From assembly GCF_009730915.1 (NCBI RefSeq), contig NC_052475.1, positions 18,507,430-18,571,429 of the forward strand: a stretch of 64,000 nt of DNA, given 5' to 3'. Both the position numbers and the translations under genes were made by a program. Origin of the DNA: Dioscorea cayenensis subsp. rotundata (taxonomy: Eukaryota > Streptophyta > Magnoliopsida > Dioscoreales > Dioscoreaceae). Shown here piece after piece: positions 35,567 through 47,604 of this stretch. The notes below the pieces were generated by a model. It was not told where the DNA came from and searched no databases. It saw only the letters and a list, made by a program, of their open reading frames with translations. Within the stretch, counting starts at the first letter, position 1. The number at the start of each line of letters is the position of its first letter.

Positions 35567-36881
35567 AACGAGAGTGTTGGGAGGAACTTGAGCATCACAT
35601 CCTCACTCATGAAGCCAAATGAGTTCAAATCTTAAGAAGATAGAAGAAGATAGGGAAAATAGGATTAGAGAAGATAGAATTCCTAGTCTTAGTATTCTCA
35701 ATCAAGTTTGTGTTTCATGTATTCATGCATGTATCTTATCATGAGATAGATAAAAGTAAATTTTGTTTTGCCAATTAGTTTTCATTCACACTTGTTATTA
35801 ATCAGAGCTTTCCTTTAAAAGAGTTTAGGATAATTAACGTCAAGGGCTTGCCACTAATGAAAGTCATGAACCCACAATTATTTACTTGAAAAGCCTAAAA
35901 TAATTAAAAAAATTGATTTATCAATCATTATTTTTGGCCAGTTGATTATATTAAAGGTTGGGTGAGAATAAAGGATCCCCAATTAGAAAAATGGTATTTC
36001 ATTCCCTCTTAAAGTGTATTAAGTTGTATAAATTAACCGTTTGAACTCTCAACTTAATGGTGGGTTTGTGACTTGTCCACATTTACCAACTCAATAAATG
36101 ATTATGTAACATTCCGAGGCGAATGTAAACTTTTTCTCCATTATACCATTTAAATCCAATAAAATCACGGACACATCAAGTTAAAAAAAAAGAAAATTCA
36201 AAAACAAGAAAAATTCTTGTTTTTTCTTTCTACCCATATATTGGAGATAAGAATAACATTTGAGACTTAATTTTTTTTCAAATATTAAGCTGGAGAAAAA
36301 AAAATATTAATATATAATAATTAACTTTGAATTAATTAATATTAATAAATATTTAATATTTTAAAATTATTATTTTTAAATAATAACACATATTTATTAT
36401 TAAACAATTTTTATATTTATATCATAATCTTATGAATTTTGATATATTTGGATCCATTAAGTAAGGGAATTTTAATAAAATGAGAATTGATAATATACGA
36501 TTCTCTACTAATTAAATATAATAATACTACAGTCCAACCACATTACTGTGCTATCAACAAAACAGAAATTGCATATATTTTGTCAATATGACTTGAGAAT
36601 TACATTTCTAGTAATTTTATTATTGTGTTGTCAGAAAAAAAAATTGTATATATTTTTATCAATGACTTGGGAATCACATTCCAAGTCATCATATTTCAAA
36701 CTGTAATATAAAGTTTTCATGAACCAAACAGACCTCTACAAACAAAATGTGTGGTGTTTGATTAGGGTGGGATATTACATTCATGTATAACGTTGGTAAT
36801 ATTAATAATAATATGAGTGTCAAGTTAATAGTTGGTAATCTAACATTCTAGATGAAATTTGAAATTTTTTTCAATGAAAAC

Positions 36882-37260
36882 TGTTAGTGGTGTGGTTTGT
36901 GGGTTTTAGGGAACACTCAAACACTCATAGAAATCTCACACAAACCAACAAAGAAAAAGACACATGATATTGGTAACCCAGTTCGGCGTCCACTCACCTT
37001 CGTTTGGGGGGCTAAGCCCAAAGATAAACAATCCACTAAAAGAGACCTTTACAAACAAAATGTGTGGTGTTTCCTCCATGTTATAGATTTACTAAAAATA
37101 ACTCTACCAAGGTCTTCAAGATATTTTGCCTTGTAAGCCAAGTCTCCTTGCCATGTCACCATACTTTCCATGTCATCAATTATGCCTTGTCACCATAGTT
37201 GCCACGTCATCTTGTCTTGATGTCAAATCATGCCAATTAAATAGTGCAGTTGCACTAACA
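36882..37260 (-). mobile_element. Solo LTR C with AAAAC target duplication
   Basis: It runs from TGTTAGTGGTGTGG to TGCACTAACA on the + strand, so its ends are inverted TGTTAGTG/CACTAACA. AAAAC flanks both sides (36877-36881, 37261-37265). On the minus strand it contains TTTTAGTGGATTGTTT and CGAACTGGGTTACCAA, the same R-U5 phrases as in LTR A and B, which sets the orientation. No internal domains adjoin it. Confidence 0.75.
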
Positions 37261-37265
37261 AAAAC

Positions 37266-37989
37266 CTCATTATTTTACCCAATTTGACTAAAACAATCTT
37301 CAAATTTATTAAAATTTCAAAAATGAGATATTTTCATGTTTTAACCATTTATTCAAAATATAATACACCACTAATCTTTAATTTTGATTTTTATTAATTA
37401 ACTTGGTTTTAATAGAGATACAACCATCAATAAGTAAAGGTTTGGAGATATATATATATAATATATGATAAAGATATTTGCATTAAAATGTTATGAACTT
37501 TAATATATTTAATACTATTAGGGTATTTAAGTAAAATGACAATTAATAATATAAGATTTCCACCTAACTTTGGTAATGTTGTGTTCCAATCACATTACTA
37601 CTTTGTTGAAATTGCACATATTCCCGTTGATATAAAAACCATGTTTCTAGTATTCCTATTTTTCATGGTAGTGTAAGATTTCGAGAACCTCATAAGGTTT
37701 TTATATCAGCATGGTATAGAAGGTAAACTATAAGATTATAACAACCCTCCAATGTTATACCCTTGATAATTTGTCTAGGTAATAATACGATGATTTATAA
37801 AGGTAAAAGATTTTAGTTGATTAAATAACAGTAATTTATATAAACAAATATCGTTTATATAAGTGCAATATTTTTCATTATTTATTTATTCATTATTATT
37901 ATTTTGAGAAATATGGACAGTGATTTTGGCGGAAGATAAAATTAATTAAATAGCCACTTGACAAAGAAGGAAGCAAAATCTTAAAAAAG

Positions 37990-38020
<31 letters not shown>

Positions 38021-38246
38021 TCAAATTTCAAAATATTTGCAAATAAACTCTTAGATTTTGTTGAAATTAAGGATACACATATGTTATGGTTCATAAACTA
38101 GTGAAAAAAAAAAATCAGAAAGATAAATTATTATACCTTGATGGAGAAGTAAAAAAGATGAAATATAGTAAAACCAGGAATTCGATACAACAAAAATAAA
38201 TAACCAAGGAATAAGAAGAAGAAAAAAAAAAATTACATTGAATTTA
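37266..38246. other. AT-rich intergenic DNA
   Basis: Nothing recognisable apart from a short TA tract near 37998-38020. Confidence 0.6.
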
Positions 38247-38438
38247 TCAAAGATCACATAGTATTCCCCAGTCAAAAGCTTCCCACAGGAACCATATAAA
38301 CACCAAAACCAGTAAACCAGAGACACATCTTTGATCCCAGAAGAGCATCCAGGCTAACATCAGCAGCACACCAAACACAAGAAGTGCTAATCCCAAGGAG
38401 CCATGATTTATCAATCGAAACTCTTCCTTCTTCTCCAT
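38247..38438 (-). CDS. Small membrane protein, unknown
   Basis: A 63-residue frame starting at the ATG with complement 38436-38438, just after a purine-rich leader. I chose this ATG over an upstream one (38504) because the extra 22 codons are low-complexity Lys/Glu. The protein has a short charged N-terminus (MEKKEEFRLINHG), then two hydrophobic stretches (about residues 15-32 and 41-52) split by WDQRC, and ends WGILCDL. This is the form of a two-span membrane peptide. It has the same orientation and general form as the duplicated two-TM genes that follow, but I see no sequence similarity to them. No family is recognised, and such a short AT-region ORF could be spurious. Confidence 0.4.
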   Translation of the reverse strand: MEKKEEFRLINHGSLGLALLVFGVLLMLAWMLFWDQRCVSGLLVLVFIWFLWEAFDWGILCDL

Positions 38439-38817
38439 CTCTTTTGTTTTTTCTTGAGAAATACTTTTTTTTTCTTCTATATATATAGATATTTTTAATT
38501 TCATTTGATATAATAAAGATATATTTAGATTTAAATTTTAAATTTCATAATCTAATCTCTTAATTAAAGAGTATTTATTTTTATAATATTTAAATTTTAA
38601 AAAAATATTTATCAATATAAATAGAGATTAAATTATGGAAAAGTTTAATTTCTCAATCAATATAAATTCAAACAATCAAACCCTCAACTCAACTGCCAAA
38701 CCAATATCAACTCAAAAATTAATTAATTAATTAATGAATCTGCAATAAGGCACAAGATTCAACATAAATCTAAGTTTATGAAGTAACTATAATTATAACT
38801 ACAATAAAAAGATACGA

Positions 38818-40500
38818 GGGGCCGGTTTACCAATTTTAGATGGAGTGCATTTATAAAATAAGCATCATTGGTTTAAAAAAAAACTTTTGCAATATTTGGT
38901 TAGATATTTGTAATAAAAAAAAAAGCTAGATATACTTTTCCAATCAAAAAACCACTTTTTGATTAAAAGACAACGTTATCTCACAAACGTGGCTAGCATA
39001 GAGCACAAGAAGTTATATATGTAATGTAAAGCAAAAGCAGTTAGAAACCAATTTATCATGCAAAAAAATAATATAATAAAGCGTCAAGATATTAACAAAG
39101 AGATAGGATCAATCAAATGAAATAACACTATGATTTGATGAACTGGTTACATTGCCTTGATCACTATCTATTCTTGGCAACGTTCATTCATGCTTCTATA
39201 TATATCCATCTATCTTTATGAATGCATGAAACAAGCCTCACACAAATAAAGCTATCCAAGACATAAAATAAAAGAAATATATATCAAACACCACATCAAA
39301 TAATCTTGAACATTAATGCTAACCACGTCAAATATATATATATATATATATATATATTCCCAATTTTTTTCCATGCATAGAGGCATGCATGTATATATAC
39401 TCTCGAATAAAAGACGCACTCCTTCAAAGATTATAAACAAACATATATATATATATATGGAAGCATGAATTAATGAATTCCAAGTAAACCAATCAAGAAA
39501 CAATTAATTTCAAACAGCTCAGATATGCATTAATGATCTTCTTGAACCCTAATTACATTGCCTTCACTTTCATCGTCAGCGAACGTACATACCCCAAGTT
39601 CTTCCATTATTCATATATCTGGTTGCATGTACAAAATATATTCTCTATATATATAAATATATGCAAGAAACCACATATATATCTAGCTTTGAGTTCCAAA
39701 CCCTATTAACAAGAACTCAAGAATCAAACATCATGCATGCAGTACCTACAAATATGAGTTCCAAACCCTAATAACAAGAACTAATTAAGAATTAAGCTTT
39801 CAAGCACTAGCACTTGCTATACATATATATGATTTCAAATAAAGTCCATACTGGTTTCATCTTTGAGCAGCCATTGGCACCATCTGCATCACATTCTGAT
39901 CATGTCCCTGAGTAACTGAGCTGCAGGTGGTGGACCAGGATTCAGGAACATATCCCAACTCCTTAATGACCTGTCGCACCAAAGGATGATCCCTGATTCC
40001 TATATCAGCAAGAGGCTATATGTGCATGGCCATTTCCTCGTCTAGATTCTGTTGTTATTGAGGAATATCATTGATGAGGTGAAAAGCAACAACACGGCTC
40101 ATGTACAGGACGATGAGTTCTCGCTAGCTTATACATTTCAATGAATTTTTATTTTTATTTTTTTTATGTACTTGTAAATCTTAGGATAAAAGTTTAACTA
40201 AAACAAATTTATAAAAAAAATTAATTACTTTTTACACTCTTCAATTCATAACCCAATAAAATTTGGAAAATATAAAAATTCAATGATTAAAATTTATAAA
40301 TTTATTTTTAAATGTAAATGTGTAAAAAATAAATAAAAATATTTTATTAAATTTGATAAATGAATGAGATTTTTATGAGGATATATTGGTAATTACACAT
40401 TGTAGCAAGGGTGCGCAAATAATTTTTTCTTGATACATCCAAGAGGGCAGGGGCAACTAAAGACAGTTGTTTATTAAGTTGACTTGGATGTTTTGGATGG
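38818..40500 (-). repeat. Tandem gene unit, copy 1 (degraded)
   Basis: It shares with the units at 40676 and 48840 the blocks GTTAGAAACCAATTTA, GGATCAATCAAATGAAATAA, AAGCCTCACACAAATAAA, CTTTGAGTTCCAAACCCTA and the 3' part of the two-TM gene. The unit has lost the 5' half of its gene. Confidence 0.7.
39857..40130 (-). pseudogene. Truncated copy of the two-TM protein gene
   Basis: The minus-strand text matches the C-terminal half of the genes at 41517 and 50066: IRDHPLV, QVIKELGYVP, TQGHDQN and QMVPMAA can be read in one frame. An in-frame stop lies in the segment before (after AMHI), and the two membrane segments and the start codon are absent. It marks the oldest or most decayed copy of the tandem duplication. 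Confidence 0.75.
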
Positions 40501-41516
40501 TAACTTTTAAATGTACGAAAGTCTTGTGTTTCTTTTAAATTACGAAAGGAAAAATTAAAGGGTAAAATGCATGCATATGTAATCGTGACGCAAAGATGGG
40601 TATTACTTCTCTACTTTATTTAAATTAAATACCAATTTTAATAATAATAATAAGATACCCTTTGATTCATGTATGAAATTATATATGTAATATAAAGCAG
40701 AAGAAGTTAGCTAGAAACCAAATTACAAATGCTAGCTAGAAACCTCAAGATATTAACAAAGAGAAAGGATCAATCAAATAACACTAAGATTTTCTGAACT
40801 AATGACATTGCCTCGATCACCTTGATTTCCATGAATATACATACATATATATATATATATATACATAACAAAGTTCATTCATGCATGTATATACACTGAT
40901 CTGAATGCATGCAAGAATTCAAGCCTCACACAAATAAATCTAAAAAAGCACAAGACATGAAAACCAATAAAGAATGTATATCAAACACCATGTACATCAA
41001 ATACTCTTGAACAGTGCTAACCACATCAAATATATATATATATCACCCAATTTTTTCCATGCATACAGGCATTGCATGTATATATACTCTCTAATATAAG
41101 AAACAGGCCTAAAAGATTAGAAAGAAAAAAAGAAGCATGAATAAATCCCAAGAAAAAACAATTACGAAAAAATATCAAGCAACTAGCTCATATATATGCA
41201 TTAACGATCGTCTTGAACCCAAATTACGTTGCCTTCACTTCATCTTCAATGAATGTACATACCCCCACAAGTTCTTCCATTATTCACATCTGCACGCATG
41301 TACAAAATGCATTCTCTATGCAAGAAACCACATACCTAGCTTTGATTTCCAAACCCTACTAACAAGAACTCAAGAATCAACATATATCATGCAGTATAGC
41401 TACATATATATATATATATATATATGAGTTCCACACCCTAAATACAAGAATTAAAGCATCAAACATCAAGCACTAGCACTATCTACATATGATATCAAAT
41501 AAAGTCCATACTGGTT

Positions 41517-41915
41517 TCATCTCTGATCAGCCATTGGCACCATCTCCACCGCTCTCTGATCATGTCCCTGAGGTGCAGGTGGTGGACCACGAACATCTCT
41601 CGACTTCCTAATGATCCATTGAGCCAAAGGGTGATCCCTGATTCCCATACACATAGCAGCAAGAAGCTGCATCTGGTTCTGATTTTGTTGTTCTTGAGGA
41701 ACACCACTGTTGAATCTGGAAGCAACAAAACTGATTATGTAGAAGATGATTAATACAGCCGCAGCGAAGAAGCCAATGGCGGCCTGTGTCATTCCAATGC
41801 TGATGAAGACAATGCCGAGGACTGTGAAGATGACTGCGATGAGCCCCAAAATGCCCAAACATGTCCAATACGTGCACTGCCACCTTTCTGGCAAGATCCT
41901 CTCACGCACCATCAT
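41517..41915 (-). CDS. Two-TM protein of unknown function, tandem copy 2
   Basis: A single-exon frame of 132 codons starting MMVRERILPERWQCTYW. Two hydrophobic stretches follow, about residues 19-41 and 46-66, so it is likely a hairpin-type membrane protein. The C-terminal half is soluble: a Gln/Asn-rich stretch (PQEQQNQNQMQ, residues about 73-83), RDHPLAQWIIRK, a Pro-rich loop and EMVPMADQR at the end. The paralogue at 50066 is colinear along its whole length, differing mostly by single substitutions, and both have promoters with the same TATA context. That conservation of frame argues for selection. I do not recognise the family; localisation is inferred from hydrophobicity alone. There is no obvious N-terminal signal peptide, because the first ~18 residues are charged. 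Confidence 0.75.
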   Translation of the reverse strand: MMVRERILPERWQCTYWTCLGILGLIAVIFTVLGIVFISIGMTQAAIGFFAAAVLIIFYIISFVASRFNSGVPQEQQNQNQMQLLAAMCMGIRDHPLAQWIIRKSRDVRGPPPAPQGHDQRAVEMVPMADQR

Positions 41916-41981
41916 CTTTAATTTCCCTTCTCTCTAATTACAGACATCAAGAAATTTGGCAGATAATATACATCTATTGAG

Positions 41982-41984
<3 letters not shown>

Positions 41985-42071
<87 letters not shown>
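41985..42071 (-). repeat. (GA)n tract in the presumed 5' UTR of copy 2
   Basis: Forty-odd GA units with two GACA interruptions, between the TATA box and the start codon of the 41517 gene. On the coding strand it is (CT)n, common in plant 5' UTRs. The same place in copy 3 (50541-50566) has only about 13 units. Confidence 0.85.
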
Positions 42072-42167
42072 TTCTTGGTCTCTAACCTTGCTAAGGAGTT
42101 GCTAGGGTTTGAGGAAAGCGAAAGACAGTAGTGATTGTATTGATGTGGTCACTGGGATTACAAGTTT

Positions 42168-42177
42168 ACTTATATAG
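42168..42177 (-). promoter_or_regulatory. TATA box of the two-TM gene, copy 2
   Basis: On the coding strand CTATATAAGT lies about 255 bases before the start codon, followed by a CAATCACTACTGTC-like leader and AAACCCTAGCAAC. The same arrangement recurs at 50664-50669. Confidence 0.55.
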
Positions 42178-42639
42178 AGGATGTTTTTGTTTGCATATGC
42201 TTGTAAAAATGTGTAATTGTTTATACACCTATGTAAATTGTAAAAACAATTCTTGCTTATATATTTTATTAATTTTTTTATTTTCTTATATATCCTGTGA
42301 TAAGAAAATTTAACTAAAACAATTTTATAAAAAATAAATTATTAATTGTTTACACTTTTCAGTTCATTAACCCAAAAATTTATAAAAAAATAATAAAAGT
42401 TCAATTATTAATTTGTACTTTGAAAATCTATAAATTTATTTTTAACTATAAATTTGCAGAAGAAAATAAAATTATTTTATAAAATTTGATTCATACATGA
42501 GATTTTTTATGAGAGAATATTGGTAATTACTCATTGTTATAGGGATGTGCTGGGAATTTTCTCGTTGTACGACGAAGAGAGTAAGGAAAGATGCGTGTTT
42601 ATTAAGTTGACTTGGTCGTGGGTCGTTGATATCAGCATA

Positions 42640-43753
42640 GGGAAGACGGTTCAGCAACCATAATCAAAGGGAGCCAATCGAGGAGCGATCCGAGATGATG
42701 ATATATATTGGCATGATTATGTGAGATTGAAGAGGTAATAGACTCTCCTTGACCACTTAGGGTTTCATTCACTTGAGAAGAGAGAAGCATTGAGGGAGTT
42801 CTCCTTATGTACATTTTCACTATTTCTTTTCAGTTAGAGCCTATAATGAATATCCTTTTAGTTTGAGGAGCTAAATTTCTTTGGTACCTTAGATATTGGT
42901 GAACCTTGAGATGAGTTTGTAGTTTAATTGCTATTATATATTGGCTATCTCTAAGTTTTTTTTTGTGAATCTTCTATGTGTACTTTGACGTCAAGTATTT
43001 GCTTTAACAAAAGATAGCTCCCAAATGTGCTTGATTTTTACAATCAGGATTGAGAAATCAATTGTATATAGATCTACATTAGTTGGTACCGGGTGTGTGA
43101 ACAGCTAGAGATTGGGTGTATGAGTGCAAACACCGTACTCCAGATTTGGGTTAAAACAAAGGATTCACATAAAATTTTATACAATTATAAAATGAATAAG
43201 ATCTTCATATTGGATTAGAAATTAGTCACTTTGAGAAAGGGGATTATTTAATCTAGGAATCTTCATCATCCAAAAACACTTGATGATCACAACCGATATA
43301 TATATATATATGTATATACCTTAGATTTGATTCTCAAGGGGATTTATGTCTGGATACCCCTCATTTGATATAATATTCCTTCTTAGTAAAATTCCTGCCT
43401 TCTTGTCCATTAAAATTCTAATTTGTCTTTAAACAAAATCTAGCCATCTAATTGGCTAGATAATAGAAGTGGAATTAGTATCAAGAGCATCTAGTCCTCA
43501 TTGGATTAGCATTATGTAGATTTTATACTTTATTAATTGAGCGATCTGTATACTTATGGATCACATGCGTACTACACACACAAGTAATCTTGGCACAAAA
43601 GATGGTTTATAACCTAGCCACTTTGTTGAAATAAAATACTAATTTTATTAATAATAGGATACCCTCTGATTTATATATATATATCTAAAGATTTTTTTTT
43701 GGCTAAAATCATTATTTGGTAGTCGATAAAAGGGCTTATTTCTTGTACTGCTT
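42640..43753. other. Intergenic DNA
   Basis: AT-rich with gene-like patches, but no frame longer than about 60 codons that resembles anything. A short TA tract lies at 43300. Confidence 0.5.
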
Positions 43754-44357
43754 TGATAGGGACGCAAGTATATATGCCGATCGTGTAATAAAGTATGCGT
43801 GAAAGCAGGATGTCGGTCCACAGAAAGAATGAGAGTACTAGTAGTAACTCTAGTTCAAAATTAGCTAACTAATCAAGTGATGTGTGTGAACAAAAGAGAG
43901 AAAAAACAAGAAATATGAAATAAAGCAGGAGGATAATCAGGGGAAGAAATGATATCCAGGCATAATATCCCTCTAGGGTTTGATAAAGTGTAGGACAAAA
44001 GTTGTCTAGGTATGCAATCCTATTTGAACCGAAAGATTTCCTAATCATTACTATGTGTAGGCTCACTCACAATTCTTTTTAATCATGGCATGCCTATGCT
44101 AGGTGGGTATTTTTACTCGTCAACATCAAGTATGATAACTAGGGCTTTCGCCATAATAGCAATCAAGCATTCATACACGCAATTAGATTCAAATAGAATG
44201 GATTACAATAAAGAAAAAACAACTAAATCACATGAATCCAACAACCAATGTCAAAAGAAAAAACCTAGAGTTCAAATATCCCCAAACACCATGAAAATTA
44301 GTTCTCCATCATTAGAGAGCAATAATCCAATCCAAATGAAATAAAATAAATAAAGAG

Positions 44358-47300
44358 CTTGAATGAATGTATTTTATTATTATTCATAGCACTTTGCATG
44401 TAATTGTTGAATATATATTGAATTGGCGCTTAATTCGCTTCTATTTGGTATTCAGGCTTGAATGATCAGAACATATTGATCAAGAGGAACAAGTTTGAGG
44501 CTATTTGAGCTAATTTTGGAAGAAAAATAGAGTTTTTAGAGTGACTTATGGGCGAGCTTACGGGTACTATTACGAACAGTACTGTAGCAGTGCATTGTTC
44601 ATGCTATTGTGGCACATCACTATTTACGACATTATTACGGGCAGGTTACGGACGTAAGGGTTACTATAGCGGCTGTAAGAACCCCCGATTCTTGAGTTAT
44701 AAAAGCCAGAAATTAGGGTTTTTTTTTTGGGGGGGGGAGCTCCTTCTCTACTCTTTGGGCAACAATTTGGGGGGTTTTTCCCTAGATATCTTGCCGGAGA
44801 AGGAAGAAAACAAGAGGGAGAGATTAGGAGAAGGTTCAAAGCTTCAAAGGAGCCATTCGTAGAGAAAACACAGCAGTGATTTTGGGGAATCTTTGGAACT
44901 TCATTCATCCAAGGAGATTGCGAGATTAGAGGGAGTTTTGTTATTCTCTTAGGGGCAGTTTGGTTGAGAGTAAGTGGGTGTAAGTAGAAGTGAAGTAACT
45001 AGTTTTATATGTAAAAAGCTACTTTTTGGTGTTTGGTTTGAGGTGAAAGTACATTTCACATGTAATTCTAGTTACTTCTCATCCCCATTTTCTAGTGATT
45101 CAACTCACACCAAAAATGGTTGTGAGTTGAAATACTGTAAAACATTTCACAACTTCAAGTTTCACTCCTCTTTCGTTTCTTCGTTATCGCCTTCTTTCCA
45201 TCTCCCCGGCCTTCGCCGCCCTGCCGCACCCCTCAGAGTCCCCGCTCCCCTCTCTCTCTCCTCCCCACCATCAGCTTCTTTAACTCCGCCATGCTCTAGT
45301 TTTGATCTTGCTCCTCTTTAGCTAGAGGACCGTTCCCCTTGCTCCATCCTCTTCTAGGGTCTCGGTGGCGCCAGTGCAGTTCTCTAGAGTGGAGCGAGGA
45401 ACGATGCGGAGGGACCTGAGAGGAGGTAGCAAGGTGAAAGGGGAACGCCACACACAAGGGATGGTGAGAGGAGGGAAAACACCGCGACAGCAACCGCCAT
45501 GCTTAAATCTCCTCACTGTGGTATTTATCTAAACTCATCATTAGTTAGATTACTTCGTTTTCTTGTTTTGTTGGTTGACTATCTAAACATGATCTATTAT
45601 CTTGTGTGTTGTTTGTTGGGTCTTGAGCTTAGCACTGAAGTTTGTGAACATTTTCAATTCAAAGTTGGAGTTTTTTTTTTCTGGATCTTCTCAATTGAAT
45701 GAATGCTTTCAATTTTTAGTGTTTTTTTTATATTATTATTATTATTATTGGTTATTGTGTTTAGATTGGGATGTGCCCTTGTTATAACGTGATGCCTTGC
45801 AAGTATTTGATGAAATTCAGATGTAATGTGGCTCTGGATTATGTTTGTTTGTGGATTTCTTTTATTTCTTGATCTTGGATTTGATGGATAAGCAAATCAA
45901 TTAATGGAGCTTTAAGCAATAAAATTTCTACTTTTTATTGTTGATCTTGTTTTGAAGACAAGAGGTGAACGAAGGTAGGAGGCGAACCAAGGAGACAACC
46001 ACCATGCTTCTGTGCTCTCTCTCAGGATACGTGATCGAGACTGTCCAAAGAAAACCATTCACTTTGGATCATTGATGGATTTGATAAGGGTTTGCTCGCA
46101 TAATTAAAAATATAATGATAAGATAGAAACTATAATGATAAGGGTATTTTATTTTATTTTATTGTTTGGGACGTTGTATTTTTTTTTTTACGTTGATGGA
46201 TTTTAGATGATGTAATTTTAAATAATAATTTTTGATGGATTTTTAATGTTCGTTTGAATTGGATGCGTGTTAGGTGTTATCGTGTACAAAAACAATGTGG
46301 TTAATAAATATTGAACACTATATTCAGATGAATTTTAATGATCTTATATTTTGATTTAAATATTTTGTAATGTAATTTTATGTTAAAAAAAATATTATTT
46401 GTTAATTAAATTTAATGCTTATTTAAAAAATATATTTTTACATTAAATAAATATTGTATTAAATTAATTAATTATTTTTATTTAAATTAATTTGTATGAT
46501 AAGTAGCAAATAATTAATAATAAAAACTAATGGAGGTAATCTCACCAACATGGTGACCATACTTTCACACTCACATCAAACCAAACACATAAAAAATAAA
46601 TACAACATTTACACTTACATCAAACCAAACAATAATGATGTAAGTTGAAATACAGTATTTTCATTTACACTGTAAGTCCACTTACATGCAATTTGACTAA
46701 CGGGAAACCAAACTGCCCCTTAATGTATTTTTATTCCTCTGGATTGGATTGTTGTTCTCCAATGATGGAGAACTAATTTTCATAGTGTTTGAGCATAGTT
46801 GAACTCTAGGATTTATATCTTTGATTTTGGTTGTTGAATCTTTGATGCTTTAATTGATTTCTTATTTGCAATAATATCTATTTGAATCTAATTGTGTGAT
46901 TAAGTGCTTGATTGCTAACATGGCGAAAGCCCTAGCTATCATACTTGGTATTACTACGTGACGAGAAGAAATTCCCACCTACCATAGACTTACCGCAATT
47001 CGAGAGAATAGTGGGTATACCTCTAGTTAAGGTACTTCGGAAACTATGTCTCCTACAATCTTTCTGAGTGGGATAGTGATAATCTCCGTGCTCTTTGCAA
47101 TCATGTGGAGTGGATTTTAGGAGAAATCGCATTTCTGCTCTATATTCGGATTACGGATAAACTCTCTTTTTGGGGGAGATTATCTACTTAAAATATTGTC
47201 ATTAGCCCATAATAAGATTTCATAGAATGTTAATGCGATTGTATGGATGTCAGTATCAGCTCTGCACCTATTCAGTTACAATTCATCTGAGAAATCGGAG

Positions 47301-47604
47301 TTTTGTATAATTCTGAAAACCTTTTGGTTCAAATAGGATTGCATACCTAGACAACCTTTGTCCTGTACTTCATAACCCTATGCGGATACTATGCCCGGAC
47401 ATTATTTCTTCCCTTGATTTCTCTCCGCTTTTATTTCCGTATTTCTTGTTTTTGGTTTTTTTATTCACATATACCACTTCATTAGTTAGGCTAATTTTCG
47501 GAATTAGAGTTATTACTAATATTCATTTTCTTCCCTGTGGACCGACACTCTGCACTTATACACACTTTATTACTCGATCAACACATACACTTGTGTCCCT
47601 ATCA
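44358..47604 (+). mobile_element. Athila-type LTR, inserted in the opposite-facing LTR
   Basis: It starts near CTTGAATGAATG and ends TGTGTCCCTATCA. Flanking AGAG (44354-44357 and 47605-47608) is consistent with a short target duplication. Net length without the inserted PIF-like element is about 1.47 kb. It holds family blocks AGGAACAAGTTTGAGGC, TTGATTGCTAACATGGCG, AAAGCCCTAGCTATCATAC and CTTCCCTGTGGACCGACAC. No primer site or gag follows, so it is likely another solo LTR. Confidence 0.65.
44952..46719. mobile_element. PIF/Harbinger-like non-autonomous element
   Basis: Ends are GGGGCAGTTTGGTT and its exact inverted copy AACCAAACTGCCCC. Both sides have TTA (44949-44951, 46720-46722), the target duplication of PIF/Harbinger. 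It interrupts the LTR between GTTATTCTC and ATGTATTTTT. Subterminal TTTGGTTTGA-type phrases recur. The left third has a GC-rich, CT-rich patch (45180-45500) that resembles a plant 5' UTR or gene start, but no transposase is present. Confidence 0.8.

Larger units (their letters stand above)
30290..36720 (+). repeat. Repeated segment D, copy 1 (with insertions)
   Basis: The text at 30290-30717, 34519-34547 and 35567-36720 is colinear with 51190-51267 and 54232-55655. Shared blocks include AAGCTCGTGACTTATAAACA, GATCTCAACTTGAAGTCC, GAATTCCTAGTCTTAGTATTC and TGACTTGGGAATCACATTC. Copy 1 is interrupted by solo LTR B and a hAT-type element. The segment has no coding capacity and its own ends are not clear; it may be a transposon of unknown type or a duplication. 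Confidence 0.7.
40676..42620 (-). repeat. Tandem gene unit, copy 2
   Basis: About 1.9 kb containing the gene 41517-41915 with its 3' flank and promoter. It is similar to 48840-51090 throughout and to 38818-40500 outside the deleted gene half. Confidence 0.75.

Noticed and set aside
41608..41883. 91-codon minus-strand frame rich in His and Cys inside the two-TM gene
   Set aside because: It is an out-of-frame shadow of the 41517-41915 gene; the same shadow appears in the paralogue at 50160-50435, following conservation of the true frame.
45296..45516. Overlapping short frames in the GC-rich patch of the PIF-like element
   Set aside because: Frames are open because of composition; Arg/Ser/Pro-rich text without a domain, on the strand opposite the apparent leader-like sequence.
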